From assembly GCF_030272615.1 (NCBI RefSeq), contig NC_081409.1:654198468-654256467 (forward strand): a DNA stretch of 58,000 nt, written 5' to 3'. This document shows, in pieces, positions 1 to 11,255 of this stretch. Source of the stretch: Cryptomeria japonica. Its lineage: Eukaryota > Streptophyta > Pinopsida > Cupressales > Cupressaceae. The notes beneath the pieces were generated by a model. The model was not told the DNA's origin. It saw nothing but the letters and a program-made list of their open reading frames with translations, and made no database searches. The position numbers were made by a program, and so were the translations under genes. Every line of letters begins with the position of its first letter. Position 1 is the first letter of the stretch.

Positions 1-355
1 CAAGGTCACTTCTAACAAAGTGCAAGATTCTGATGGATCTGAGGGAAATCCCTTGACCGGGTAACATCTAGCAATGTGTTTATGTAATCTTTAACAGGAG
101 TGACTTTTAACCGAGCATACTCTAGAAGAGTATAATTTCTTAGTGGGTCCGAAATTCGACAGTGGTTTTTCCATATTTGGGTTTCCACATTAAATCTGGT
201 GTTAAATGTGTTTTGTTGTTTCAAGTTTATCAGTTTATGAGTTTGAATGATTTACAGTCATAGTTGCATATCAAGTAAATTCTACCAAGGTTGAATTTGA
301 TGAATATTTTGAATTGTGAGTTTATCTGATTCACCCCCCTCTCATATAACTAACA
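1..355 (+). repeat. Family A 5' LTR, 3' portion
   Basis: It matches 3860-4216 with scattered substitutions. It ends with a C-rich tract followed by a pyrimidine run and a terminal CTAACA, and is followed at once by a tRNA-like primer site. The upstream part of about 1.1 kb, judged from the complete LTRs at 44194 and 50331, lies outside the window. Confidence 0.9.
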
Positions 356-375
356 ATTGGTATCAAAGCTAGAAC
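356..375 (+). other. Primer binding site, family A
   Basis: ATTGGTATCAAAGC directly follows the LTR end. It resembles the plant Copia primer site complementary to initiator Met tRNA (TGGTATCAGAGC). The copy at 50311-50330 reads TGGTATCAGAGC on the minus strand, so this one carries a G to A change. Confidence 0.8.
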
Positions 376-417
376 TCTGAAAGAAAAGTTTAAAGGAAAT
401 TGAGGGAAGATCCGAAG

Positions 418-1391
418 ATGTATAAAAGGGTTGCACCAAAGTTGAACAAGTCAAGTTTTAGCACATGGCAGATAAGGATGAAGCTGCACTTATCAGGAAT
501 TGGAGAATATGCAACATATTATCTGGAGAATGATTACACTGCACCTAGCACCTACCTGATGACAATGGAAGAGATAAAGGAAAAGAAAGAACATATTCAA
601 GTAATGATTGAAATAACATCAGCATTGACTGACTCAGAGTTTAATGATCTAGAAGGTTGTAATGATGCCAAAGCTATGTGGAATAAGCTTATATCTGTGT
701 ATGGTGGTGATGAACATGTTCAAAGAGCAACAATAGACAATCTAACAGGATAACTTGAATCCATGAGAATGAATGAAGGTGAGAACATAATCCAATATAG
801 TACAAGATTAAAGGAAACTATCAATCAAATCAAAGGAGCAAGAGGAACTATTGAAGAAAAGGATGTAACAAGTAAGTTGCTAAGAACACTTCTACCTGCT
901 TATGACATTTGAGTCTCTGCAATTAATGAATTAAGGTCTGTACCAAACATGCCAATCTCTTTGGATGCTACTATCGGTAAGCTACATGCTTTTGAGTTAA
1001 GTAAATTTGACAACAGTGGATCTTCGGTTAACAAAGTTGAATCTGCATTCAGTTCTTTTAATCTTATGAATCTAATGATTACAATGATAGAATGTATAAG
1101 TATGCTGAAGGAAATCACAGTGGAGCAAGTGAGAGATTTCACAAAAACATGGAAGATGTACACAAACTATATGAGGAAATCAGAAAGCAAGAATAGTTTG
1201 AAGCATTATTGGCCAAAAGGTTACCGAGAGGCAAAGGTAAGTATAAAGGAAAGTTACCTTTGAAATGTTTTAACTATGATAAAATTGGACATATGGCTTC
1301 AAACTATCCTGAAAAAGAATCTAGTGAAAAGAGAGAATACCGAGATGATAGACAGAAGACAACCAATACAGAGGGCATTGAGACTTCATAA
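418..1391 (+). pseudogene. Decayed Copia gag, family A
   Basis: The first ATG is at 418. The N-terminal half (STWQIRMKLHL, later SEFNDLEGCNDAKAMW and YGGDEHVQRA) is typical of the UBN2/Retrotran_gag_2 capsid-like domain. In-frame stops lie at 751-753 and 910-912, and the frame changes near 1200. The nucleocapsid zinc knuckle near 1266-1311 reads CFNYDKIGHMASNYP, so two of the expected Cys of CCHC are Tyr. The related copy at 50267-49329 keeps one open frame of about 312 codons and has the same two replacements. Confidence 0.85.
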
Positions 1392-3284
1392 GGAGATATA
1401 GAAAGACATGCCTAGTAGCTAATGAGGAATCCAATGATGAAATATCTGATGGGACTGAGATAGAGGAAGTTGTATATGTGGCTATCAAAGATGGATCAGA
1501 TGAAGAAAGGTATGAAGAAAAAGCCTTAATATCACACATAAATAATAATGATTCTTGGATCATAGATAGTGGATGCTCACATCACATGACAGGCGATAAA
1601 CACAAGTTTGTTAAATTAGAAGATTATGATGGAGGTTATGTAAGATTTGGTAATGATGCACCATGTCCTATGAAAGGTAAAGGATCTATCACACTTCTTG
1701 ACAATGCTAAATGTGATGATGTATATTGGGTTGAAGGTTTGAAAAACAATTTGTTGAGTGTAGCACAGCTAAACAATACAGGATACCAAATAGAATTTCA
1801 GAAAGGAATTGTCAAAGTTCATGACAAACATGGAAAGTTGGCTACTACCAGGACTCAAATAAGAGGTAATACATTCCATCTTTACTCAACTCAGAACAAT
1901 TATCTGTATGCAAAAATAGAAGATACTTGGTTATGGCATAAAAGGTTTTGTCATGTAAATTTTGATAACCTGATCAAAATAAGTAAGAAGCACCAAGTAA
2001 GAGGTCTATCGAGCTTGGAAAAACCTTAGAATGCAATATGTCGAGGATTCCAGATGGGTAAGATGAAAAAATCAAGCTTTACAAGTAAGTCTTACACTTC
2101 TAAAGGAATTTTAGATCTTGTACACACTGATATTTGTGGTCCTATGAAAGTTCAAAGCTATTATGGTAATAAATACTTCATATTATTTGTAGATGATTAC
2201 TCAAGGATGATGTCAGCTATGTTTTTAAAAGAGAAATAAGAAGCCTTTAAAATGTTCAAATGGTATAAGGAAAGAGTCGAAAATGAAATAGGAAGACAGT
2301 TGAAATGTCTAAGATCTGATAGAGGAGGACAGTTCATTTCAGATGAATTTAACTTATTTTGCAATGATCATGGTATAAAGAGACAAGTGTCTGCACCAAG
2401 AACACCATAGCAAAATGGGATAGCTGAAAGAAGAAATAGATCAATAGTAGATTGTGCCAGAACCTTGATGATAGAAAAGAGAGTACCTCAAATATTTTGG
2501 AGAGAAGCAATAAGCATTGTAGTTTTCACCCAGAACCAAGTACACCTAAAGAAAGGAACTATGAAGACACCATATGCAATCTGGTATGACAAGAAACCAA
2601 ATGTAAGTTATTTTAAAATATTTGGAAGTAGATGTTATGTTCACAAAGATGATAGAAATGGAAAATTTGATCAGAAAAGTAAGGAAGGAACATTTCTTGG
2701 TTATTCCTCTAGGAGAAAAGCATTTAAATGTCTGATTAAATCATCTAACAAAATAGTGGAAAGTGCAAATGTGAAAATTGATGAATTTGCAGAAAGGAAT
2801 GATGAAGGAAACTCCAAAGAACCAAAAGATTATGAAGAGTTTGTATATGTACAACCGAGAAGTTTTACCAAGAAAGCCGATGAAGAAAATACTCAGTTAC
2901 CGAGTGATGAAGAAGATCATACAGAGCCTACCGAGCCTATATTAGCAAACTATGTCAGAAGAAATCATGAATCAAGTCATATTATAGGAGATAAAGATGC
3001 TCCAGTGATGACAAGGAACAAACTAAGACAGAACACATGTCTGATATCTGAGTTTGAATCGAGGATAGTAAAAGAGGCATTAATAAATGAAGATTGGGTG
3101 AATGCTATGACAGAAGAGATTGAACAAATCAAGAAAAATGAAACATGGACACTGGTCCCAAGACCAAAAGAGAAAAATGTAATCGGTACAAAGTGGATTT
3201 TCAGAAATAAGCTAAATGAAAAAGGTGAGGTCATTTGGAATAAAGCAAGACTAGTTTACAAAGGTTATGCTCAAGAAGACTAGA
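1392..3284 (+). pseudogene. Decayed Copia pol, family A: protease, integrase, start of RT
   Basis: The protease motif IIDSGCSHHM (DSG near 1565-1573) is intact. The integrase N-terminal region starts at LWHKRFCHVNF near 1930, but the second Cys pair is damaged (CRGF). The catalytic D, D and E are visible as LVHTD near 2120, RSDRGG near 2315 and AERRNRS near 2425. Stops interrupt near 2027, 2237 and 2408. A linker leads to the RT start (NETWTLVPRPK, GTKWIFRNKL), which ends at KGYAQED. There the frame breaks into LTR sequence, so the RT palm and RNase H are absent. It is not functional. Confidence 0.85.
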
Positions 3285-4216
3285 GATTTATAGAAGATTG
3301 GAATGTCATGCAAGAAGTTTGTTAAGGATCAACGATAATGAAATTTCAAGAGTTGGATCTACAACACAGATTGAATGGTCATAACCGAGCACAAGTGCCA
3401 AGGAAGGTATACAAGTTTCAAGGCAAGATAAAACATTTTTTAGTTTGAAGGATCCAATGAACCTAGTCAAGTTTGAAGATCTGATGGCTAAGATTAATCA
3501 TGGGAAATGTGATTAAGGAGATTAAGCGGTTAGGAATTGCTTATAAATAAGGAAAAGTTGATGAACAAAGAATGTGGGCAAATAGAAGAGCAGTGATACT
3601 ACAGAGGTGATTACCGAGTACAGAAGATTGAAGAAAAGATTGAGAATCCTAGCAAGGAGGAAGATAAGTCTTATGACAAGATTATTTTGAGCACATAGAG
3701 TCTGCTTTAACATTTCAGATGTAAAGTTGCAGATATATTTTATTACTATTATTTATTTTTGTAAGTGATAGGAAATCTCTTAACCGAGTGGACCTAATAG
3801 TCTTATTTCTAAATCCTCTAGCAAGGTAACATTCTAAATGAGTGTTTGAAATCCTTTGACAAGGTCACTTCTAACAAAGTGCAAGATTCTAATAGATCTG
3901 AGGGAAATCCCTTGACCGGGTCACATCTAGAAATGTGTTTATGTAATCTTTAATAGGATTGGCTTCTAACTGAGCATACTCTAGAAGAGTATATTTTCTT
4001 AGTGGGTTTGAAATCCCACAGTGGTTTTTCCCTATTTGGGTTTCCAAGTTAAATCTGGTGTTAAATGTGTTTTGTTGTTTTAAGTTTATCAGTTTATGAG
4101 TTTGAATGATTTACAGTAATAGTTGCATATCAAGTAAATTCTACCGAGGTTGAATCTGGTGAATATATCGAATTGTGAGTTTATCTGATTCACCCCCCCC
4201 TCTCATCTAAATAACA
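3285..4216 (+). repeat. Family A 3' LTR, 5'-truncated by internal deletion
   Basis: From about 3297 the sequence follows the interior of the complete family-A LTRs at 44194-45693 and 50331-51839 (minus strand). It joins the RT coding start directly, so roughly the first third of the LTR, the polypurine tract and the rest of pol were lost in one deletion. It ends in CATCTAAATAACA at 4216, followed by family-B gag. Confidence 0.85.
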
Positions 4217-5000
4217 AACCTAATCCACCTAACTTGGCTAAAGATGAGGAAAATGATTGCAAAGCAAGAGAAGCACTTTTGAGGGCATTGTTAGATCAAC
4301 AAGTCATGGGATTATCAAACAGATCTACTGCTAAAGCTATTTGGGAAAAAATGGAAACTTTTAATGAAGGAGATTCCATAGTCAAAATTGCAAAACTTGA
4401 ATGCTTCTGGGTCAGGTATGAAAGTCTGAAAATGGAAGAAGATGAAAGAATTTCTGCTTTTATGAAAAGAGTAAATGAAATTGTTTTGGGTATACAATGT
4501 TGTGGAGGAACATTAAGTGAAGATGAGATTGTTTCTAAAGTTTTAAGAGCTATGCCACTGACATATAAAATAAAATTTACAGCTATAATTCAATTGAGAA
4601 CAATGCCTAATGCATCAGTATCTAGAGACACCTTGGTTGGAAAACTTTCAACTTTCGAACTTGAGGAATTTGGTCTTGTTACTACTATTAAGACAAATCT
4701 AACTTTCAAGGCATCATCATCAACTGCAACATCATCATCATCATCTGAGAAACCAAATTGGAAAGTAGGAGAACTTGAAGAAAACAGGAGAGAAAATGAA
4801 GAACTTGAAGCACTATTTGCAAGGAAAATGCCTAAAGGTCCAATTGGAAGTAAGTATGAAGGTAAAGTACCCTTTAAATGTTTTAACTGTAATAAGATTG
4901 GTCATATGGCTTCTCGATGTCCTGATAGACATGCAAGATTAAGAGAAGAAGCTAAAAGAACATATAAGCCTAACCTTGATTATTAGAAATACATGTTTAA
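4217..5000 (+). pseudogene. Copia gag fragment, family B, 5'-truncated
   Basis: The open stretch matches the gag of the minus-strand copy from its LAKDEENDCKAREALL segment onward. It keeps the UBN2-type capsid region (KAIWEKMETFNEGD, ECFWVRYESLKMEEDERI, VLRAMPLTYKIKFT) and an intact CCHC zinc knuckle CFNCNKIGHMASRCP at about 4879-4923. A stop at 4984-4986 separates it from the protease in the same frame. The start codon and about the first 60 residues are not present. Confidence 0.85.
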
Positions 5001-6620
5001 GAAGAATAGAGACAAATCTTGTTATTATGCTGATGAAGGAGTTACTGATAATTCTGATGAGGATCCGACAGACAATGGATGGGATTTTGTTGCTATAACA
5101 GAAGATCAACCAACACCTACTGTTCAACCAGTAGAGCAGGCCCTGGCAGCTAAAGTTGAAAATAAGGATGAAGGGATTATTGATTGAGGATGTTCACATC
5201 ACATGACTGGTGATAAGAGTAAATTATTAACCTTTCAGGAATACAATGGAAGTTTAGTAAGTTTTGGAGATGATAAAGCTTGTTTGATCAAAAGAAAAGG
5301 CACTATATCTTTTGATGGTAAGCACAATACTGATAATATTTACTTTGTTGAAGGTTTGAAGCATAATATTTTGAGTGTTGGTCAATTAGTTGAGAAAGGA
5401 TTTTAGTTACAATTAAATAATGGTAAATGCAAAATCTTAAACAAAACTGGTTTGGAAATTGCCACCAATAATCAGACTAGAGGCAATATCTTTCATTTGA
5501 ACAACAATGAGAAAGCATGTTTAATTGCACATATTGATGAAAGTTGGTTATGGCACAAGAGACTTTGTCATGTAAATTTTGATTGCATTGTGAAAATCAA
5601 TACAACTAAGGTAGTAAGAGATTTACCTAAGATTGTTAAACCTCACAATCCGCTATGTAAGGAATGTCAATTTGGAAAGCAAGTTAGAGCAACTTTTAAG
5701 AGTATTCCACAGAAGTCTAACAATGTTCTTGATTTAATTCATACTGATTTATATGGTCCAACAAGAACTAGAAGTATAAAAAGAGATAGGTATTTTATGC
5801 TAATAATTTATGACTATTCTAGAATGTGTTGGGTTACTTTTCTCAGGGAAAAATCTGAAGCATTTGGGAAATTCAAACTATTCAAGGTGATGGTAGAAAA
5901 TGAAACTGGCAAGAAAATCAAATGTTTGAGATCAGATCAAGGAGGTGAATTCACATGTAGGGAACTTTAATAGATTCGGTGAAGTGAATGGGATCAGAAG
6001 AAAGTTATCAGCACCCTAGACATCGTAGCAAAATGGAGTTGTGGAAAGAGAAAAACAGAACTATCTTGAATGCAGCCAAAAGTATGATATCAGAAGAAAA
6101 TCTACCTCATATATACTAGAGAGAAGTGGTCAATAAAGTAGTTTATACATTCAATAGAGTTCACATCAAAGGTGAACCAGTAAGACCCCTCATGAACTAT
6201 GGTTTGGTAATACTCCTACTCTTAAATATTTCAAAATATTTGGAAGTAAATGCTATATTAGAAGAGATGAGTATATTGGAAAATTTGATTTTATAAGTGA
6301 TGAAGGAATATTTCTTGGTTATTCATCTAAGAGCAAGGCATATAGATATTTTAACAAGAGATTGCAGAAAATTGTTGAGAGTGCAAATGTAAAAATTGAT
6401 GAATAGTTTAGAGGGAATTCAACATACATAGAATCTGAACTAGAAATAGAGATAATAAAAAATGAACCTAATGTGAATACACCTGTATAGAATGGTGATT
6501 CAATTACACCGGCATCATCTAAGGATTCAACAGTCACTGAAGAACAACAACAAATAAAAACACCCCGGTATGTAAGATTAAATCATTCTCAAGATCAGAT
6601 AATTAGAAATAGATTTCAAG
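5001..6620 (+). pseudogene. Copia protease and integrase, family B, decayed
   Basis: The protease active-site DSG has become Asp-stop-Gly: a TGA at 5185-5187 follows GIID and precedes GCSHHMTGDK. The integrase zinc-binding region is seen as WLWHKRLCHVNF and CKECQFGK (5545-5680). Its core shows LIHTDLYGPT, CLRSDQGGEF and, after a frameshift near 5970, the E-containing segment near 6040. The connection to RT (GIFLGYSSKSKAYR-like, VESANVKIDE) has more stops near 6403 and 6487. It could not be translated as one polyprotein. Confidence 0.85.
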
Positions 6621-8212
6621 GAGTTATGACTAGAGGAAGATTCACAAATGAAGAAGTATGTCTTATTTCTCAAATTGAACCTACATCAATTAATGAGGCA
6701 TGTGAAGATAAATATTGGATTAAAGCTATGGAAGATAAATTGGAACAAATTGAAAGGAATAACACTTGGTCATTAGTTCCCCGGCCTAAAGACAAAAATG
6801 TAATTGGAATTAAATGGGTTTTCAGAAATAAACTTAATGAAGATGGTAAGGTAATCAAAAACAAAGAAATATTAGTGTGTAAGGGATATTCACAGAAAGA
6901 AGGAATTGATTACAATGAACCTTTGCACCGGTAGCTAGAATTGAGGCAGTTAGACTTTTATTGGCTTTTGTAGCACACAAGAACTATAAAGTATATCAAA
7001 TGGATGTTAAATGTGCATTTCTGAATGGAGATCTTGAAGAAGAAGTTTATATTGAACAACCTGATGGATTTTCTTTGACAGATAACAAAGACATGGTTTG
7101 CAGGTTAAGGAAAGCTTTATATGGTCTAAAACAAGCTCCTAGAGTTTGGTATGTTAGATTGGACAAATATCTCTTAAAGCTTGGATACACTAAAGGTAAT
7201 GCTGATAGCAATCTATACTACAAAGTGACTAATGATGAAATCTTGGTTATTGAAGTTTTTGTTGATGATATGATCTTTGGAGGAGAAGATGGATTGTGTA
7301 AAGACTTCTCTAACAAAATGTAGCAAGAATTTGAAATGTCTATGATTGGAGAGATAAAATTCTTTTTAGGATTTCAGATTTCACAGACTGATAAAGGTAT
7401 ATTCCTATTTCAATCTAAGTACTTGAAGGAATTACTAAAGAAATTCAGCATGGAAAACTATAAACTGGTAAGCACACCTATGACTACAACTGATAAATTA
7501 TCTTTGAAGGATGAATCAACACTTGTTAATCTGACTAGATACAAGTCTATGATAGGAGGTTTACTATATTTGACATAAACAAGACCTGATATTATGAATG
7601 CAGTATGTATTGTTTCAAGATTTCAGAGTAATCCTAAAGAAAATCATGAATCAATAGTGAAAAGGATTTTCTGATACCTACAAGGCACTACAAATCTTGG
7701 TTTATGGTATCCTAGAGATGAAAATTTTGACTTATGTGCATACATAGATGCTAAGTGGGCAGGAGATGTGGATGATAGAAAAAACACCACTGGCGGAGCA
7801 TTTTTTTGTTGGTAGCAAACTAATTTCATGGTTGAGCAAGAAACAAAGTTGTACAAGTCTATCAACAACAGAATCAGAATATGTTGCAGTAGCAACAAAC
7901 TGTACACAGGTATTATAGATCCAACAAATGTTGAAGGACATAGAGGTAAAATGCAAGGAACCTATAACTATTTACTTTGATAATATGACAACAATTGATA
8001 TATCAAAGAGCCCAATATTTCACTCTAAGACTAAACATGTTTCTATCAAATTCAATTTTCTAAAAGAGAATGTTGAAGCAAAAGAAGTGAAATTGATTTA
8101 TGTGAATACTAAAGAGCAGATTGCAGATATTTTTACAAAGCCTTTGCCTAAGGAAACTTTTGAATATCTCAGAGAGAAACTTGGAGTCCTACCCCTACTG
8201 GTAGAAACTTAG
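6621..8212 (+). pseudogene. Copia reverse transcriptase and RNase H, family B, decayed
   Basis: The RT start ([27 protein letters not shown]), [34 protein letters not shown] and the catalytic FVDDM near 7258-7272 are all visible, followed by the connection [15 protein letters not shown]-like segment. RNase H covers about 7720-8190 (STTESEYVAVATNCTQ, YFDNMTT, HSKTKHVSIKFNFL, KEQIADIFTKPLPKETFE). Frames change near 6935 and after 7578, and stops occur at 7321 and 7576. The pol end at 8212 is shared with the other copies. Confidence 0.85.
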
Positions 8213-8571
8213 ATAGTTGATGTTTGTCATCAACCGGAAGAATTAATAGAGAAATCTTTTATTTTGGCTTTGACGAGGAGAGCTACTTCTGAGGGAGAGA
8301 AGTTGGTATAATAAGTTGGTATTTTGTATTTGAAATTGGTTTTTGTAATGCTTTGGCATTTGATGTCAAAGGGGGAGAGATATTATGGAAAAACATTTTG
8401 GGGAGAGATGTCTTTTGGGAGAAATTATTCCTAAGGGAGAGACATTATGTATTTTTATTTCTGGTTAATGATCTCTTTGGGAGATTGTTGGTTTTTGGTT
8501 TTTGGCATTTCTGTTTTGGCACTTTGATGGTTTTTCCATCTTGTGTTTCCATCAATGCCAAAGGGGGAGAT
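8213..8571 (+). other. Family B 3' untranslated region with polypurine tract
   Basis: Between the pol stop and the LTR lies a region holding two near-identical purine runs. TCAAAGGGGGAGAGA near 8375 may be a spare or decayed tract. CCAAAGGGGGAGATTG at 8559-8573 is adjacent to the LTR start TGTTGG and is the expected primer for plus-strand DNA synthesis. The same arrangement is found in inverted form at 18566-18580 in copy B'. Confidence 0.75.
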
Positions 8572-9612
8572 TGTTGGTATTTTGGATATGTTGATATGGT
8601 TTTGTCATTGATGTCAACACCTGTCATCACTTCTCAACACTTATCAGATCTTTGGTTATGTTCACCGACAAGTCATAGACTTATGCATAGTCACCGGTAT
8701 TTGGTTCACTGACAGATTATATTGTTCACCGGCACTTGGAATGACTTGGATATTACTTGGCTATGTCAAAGACATTATCTGATCACTTGGTTTTGGCGAT
8801 TTGGTTATTTGTTTATTCGGGTTTGCATATTTATTGTTACTAGCAAATAGGTCTAGGATATGCACCAACAGGCATATCTATTCTAGATCAACACAACACG
8901 TTATGGAGATGATATATTATTATTGTAAATGCATTGAGCTAACATCATGCATCACATAATGATTTATTTGTAATTGATTTTATTGTAATATCTTTTCCTG
9001 GGCCGACCTATTCAATTGGTCTTAGGTTATGGTATAAATGTAAGATCTCATTTGTGAGATTGATATGTGATTGAAAAAAGAATTGCAATAAGGTATATGA
9101 GAAAATAAGCAGATCTATACACGCAAACATCATTTGAAGGTTGAAGGAAGGTTTTTGTGAAAGCAATCAAAACTAAACCGGTACTGAATCGAGCATATGA
9201 AGATGCTATTTTGAGAAAAACATTATCATTGGATTTAACCATCCAATTGTAATCAGTGTGACTCTCATTTTGTGATTGAGTGGTGAGCTCTAGGTAGCTG
9301 GCCTTTCTGCATGTGCAGAATCCATATTGTACACACATACTATGTGCAGTAGTATCATTTTATTGTGGGTAAGGCTTCCCACCGTGGTTTTTCCCCTTAT
9401 AGGGTTTCCATGTACAAATATTTGTGTTATGTGTTGTGGATGTTGTTTTCTTTCTGTTTCATGCATTAATCTTTACCGGTACTACAATTAACTGATAAAA
9501 TTGTCTACCAACATAAAGTTTGGTTTACCGACATTAAGCATTAATTTTTGGTTGAATTTATTGGACAACTGATTCACCCCCCCCCCCTCTTAGTTGTCTC
9601 TAGGACCTAACA
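8572..9612 (+). repeat. Family B 3' LTR
   Basis: It begins TGTTGGTATTTTGG right after the polypurine tract and ends CTAGGACCTAACA after a run of C and CTCTTAGTTGTC. It matches the LTRs at 17493-18565 and 23058-23947 in inverse orientation. The next five bases (TGAAG, 9613-9617) would be the target duplication, but the other side is off the window. It contains a TATA box and the conserved motif GTGGTTTTTCCCC near 9385 also found in families A and C. Confidence 0.9.
9033..9039 (+). promoter_or_regulatory. LTR TATA box, family B
   Basis: TATAAAT lies in the context TTATGGTATAAATGTAAGATCTC, about two fifths of the way into the LTR, where a Copia U3/R promoter is expected. The family C LTR has the same context at 13204-13210. 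The assignment rests on sequence only. Confidence 0.55.
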
Positions 9613-9770
9613 TGAAGGGGATTGCCCTGTCATCCTCCTTGACAATGAGCTCAGGGCCATACTTGCCTAGGCAAAATGATAGGTTGTGAATGCAGTAATG
9701 CCAAGGCATTGACGATCCTGAACTGCTTGAAGAATGGGCCACTAAACAACTATCTGTGTCTAGTCTAGTT
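9613..9770 (-). other. Short open minus-strand stretch next to element B, unidentified
   Basis: Reading on the minus strand toward the LTR there are about 37 open codons, containing PWHYCIHNLSF and GKYGPELIVKEDDRAIPF. The residue mix looks protein-like, and the stretch ends exactly at the B insertion point. It may be a fragment of an older coding sequence cut by B. I recognise no family, and the length is too short for a firm call. Confidence 0.25.
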
Positions 9771-10065
9771 CTACATTTTTTTTGTTACTGGTAGACTAGT
9801 ACTCAGTTAGATTACTCTTGTGTTATAGACTATAATTTACCCTCAGGGGTCTTTTTATAATAGAGGTTTTGGAAATAGTCATTTGTATATTGCTACTATT
9901 TGGAAAGAATGCATGAAATGGAATACATTAATATAAAACAATATTTTTTATGTATTCGCATGTTTTGTTATAAGAGTATTCTTATAATTTTAGTTATGTA
10001 TTCACTGGTTATGTATTTTAATTATGAATATTAAAATCTTCTCAGTGCGACAAAACATTTAAGAG

Positions 10066-10415
10066 TTCTATATTTCTATAAAGAGTTCATCATTATTCAA
10101 CAACACTACAGTAAAGTAGGCATTGGACCTTGGCCCATCATGATTAGAATCTAGTATTCATGGAAAGTGTCTATTATTAGAATGTTATCATCAACATTAT
10201 ATCGTGACATGTAAGCATTCTATGTTGCTATAAAGAGGTCATTATTCATCAACATTGTAGTAAAGTAGGCATTGGGCCTTGGCCCATAATGATTAGAATC
10301 TAGTATTCATGGCAAGTGGCTATTAATAGAATGTTATCATCACAATTATCTAATGACGTGTAAGCATTCTATATTTCTATAAAGAGTTCATCGTTATTCA
10401 TCAGCAGTAAATAGT
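10066..10415. repeat. Tandem repeat, unit about 150-160 bp, 2.3 copies
   Basis: The units start at 10066, 10218 and 10377 with TTCTAT.TT.CTATAAAGAG. They share GTAAAGTAGGCATTGG.CC, TTGGCCCAT.ATGATTAGA and GAATGTTATCATCA. The third copy is cut after about 40 bases. No coding potential is seen. Confidence 0.8.
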
Positions 10416-11255
10416 TGTTTTTTTCTGCACATTTGTTAATTTTCATTTAATAAATACATGTAAACAAGAGACTAACAAAATATGTACTCAAACACAATTC
10501 AAGTATTTTCATCAAATTTGCAACAAGGATAGACAAAATGAGATACAAAAATTAACTGCAACACCTTGAATTAATCTAAGATCAGTGTGTTACTCCATTG
10601 GGACTTGAATTCATAAAATACATGATGTATTGTGACTGAATTTGACAAATAGCTTGTAGATCTAAGAAAATGTTTCCTTACAACATATCTGAAATGTATA
10701 AGCAATTTAATTGAATCCTTTAATCAAAGCATAAACATAAATTACATATAGCACAACAATGCAAAGAATGAAATAAATCCATGATTAAATTCCATTCAAA
10801 AGATAATAGAATCACAAAATGGAGAGAAAAAACCTTGAATTATATTTCATTGATTCAAAATTTATCTCTGCCATAATACAAAATATATGTTAATTCTTCA
10901 AATTTTGTAGGAAATTTCACACAAGACTCATTATAATTTCTCTGCAAATTGACATTACAACTTTCTCATTCACTTGGACATGTTATTGAATCCTAGACTT
11001 AGAGTTCTAAACATATGACTTAGACTAGAGACTTCAGAATCGAGACTATGGAACCCTTTCTCATGGCCTTGAATTGCCTTGAGACTGCTCCTAGTGGTCC
11101 TTGTGTACTGTATCTCGTTGGGTCCAAAAAGTGGGCTGAAGGTGCCAACTGCTGCTACCTTGGAAACTAGGATGATGGTGGGTGAAAGTTGTTAGCAACC
11201 TTCCAAAAATGGCATTGTCACTCCAAAATTGTAGGGGGACAAAAAGGTAAAAAAC
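10416..11255. other. AT-rich spacer, nothing recognised
   Basis: There is no long ORF, no repeat boundary and no RNA gene that I can see. The right end approaches the 3' end of the decayed minus-strand ORF that starts at 16208. Confidence 0.5.

Larger units (their letters stand above)
1..4216 (+). mobile_element. Copia LTR retrotransposon, family A, internally deleted and partial at 5' end
   Basis: The order is partial 5' LTR, primer binding site, gag, protease, integrase, start of reverse transcriptase, 3' LTR, which is the Ty1/Copia order (integrase before RT). The first 355 bases match 3860-4216, so the element has two LTRs and its true 5' end is off the window. Coding frames change and carry several stops. 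The RT core and RNase H are missing. A fuller copy of the same family lies on the minus strand at 44194-51839. The element ends directly inside the gag of family B. Confidence 0.9.
4217..9612 (+). mobile_element. Copia LTR retrotransposon, family B, 5' part displaced by element A
   Basis: It has partial gag, protease, integrase, RT and RNase H, then a polypurine tract and a 3' LTR of about 1041 bp. The 5' LTR and the first part of gag are missing. Coding begins in mid-gag exactly where element A ends. The intact order of the related copy at 17493-23947 shows what is missing. The simplest reading is that A inserted into B and that the left part of B lies upstream of the window. Confidence 0.9.

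Noticed and set aside
8353-8712. A 119-codon plus-strand frame across the B polypurine tract and LTR start
   Set aside because: It spans structural signals of the element and is not conserved as a frame in B'.
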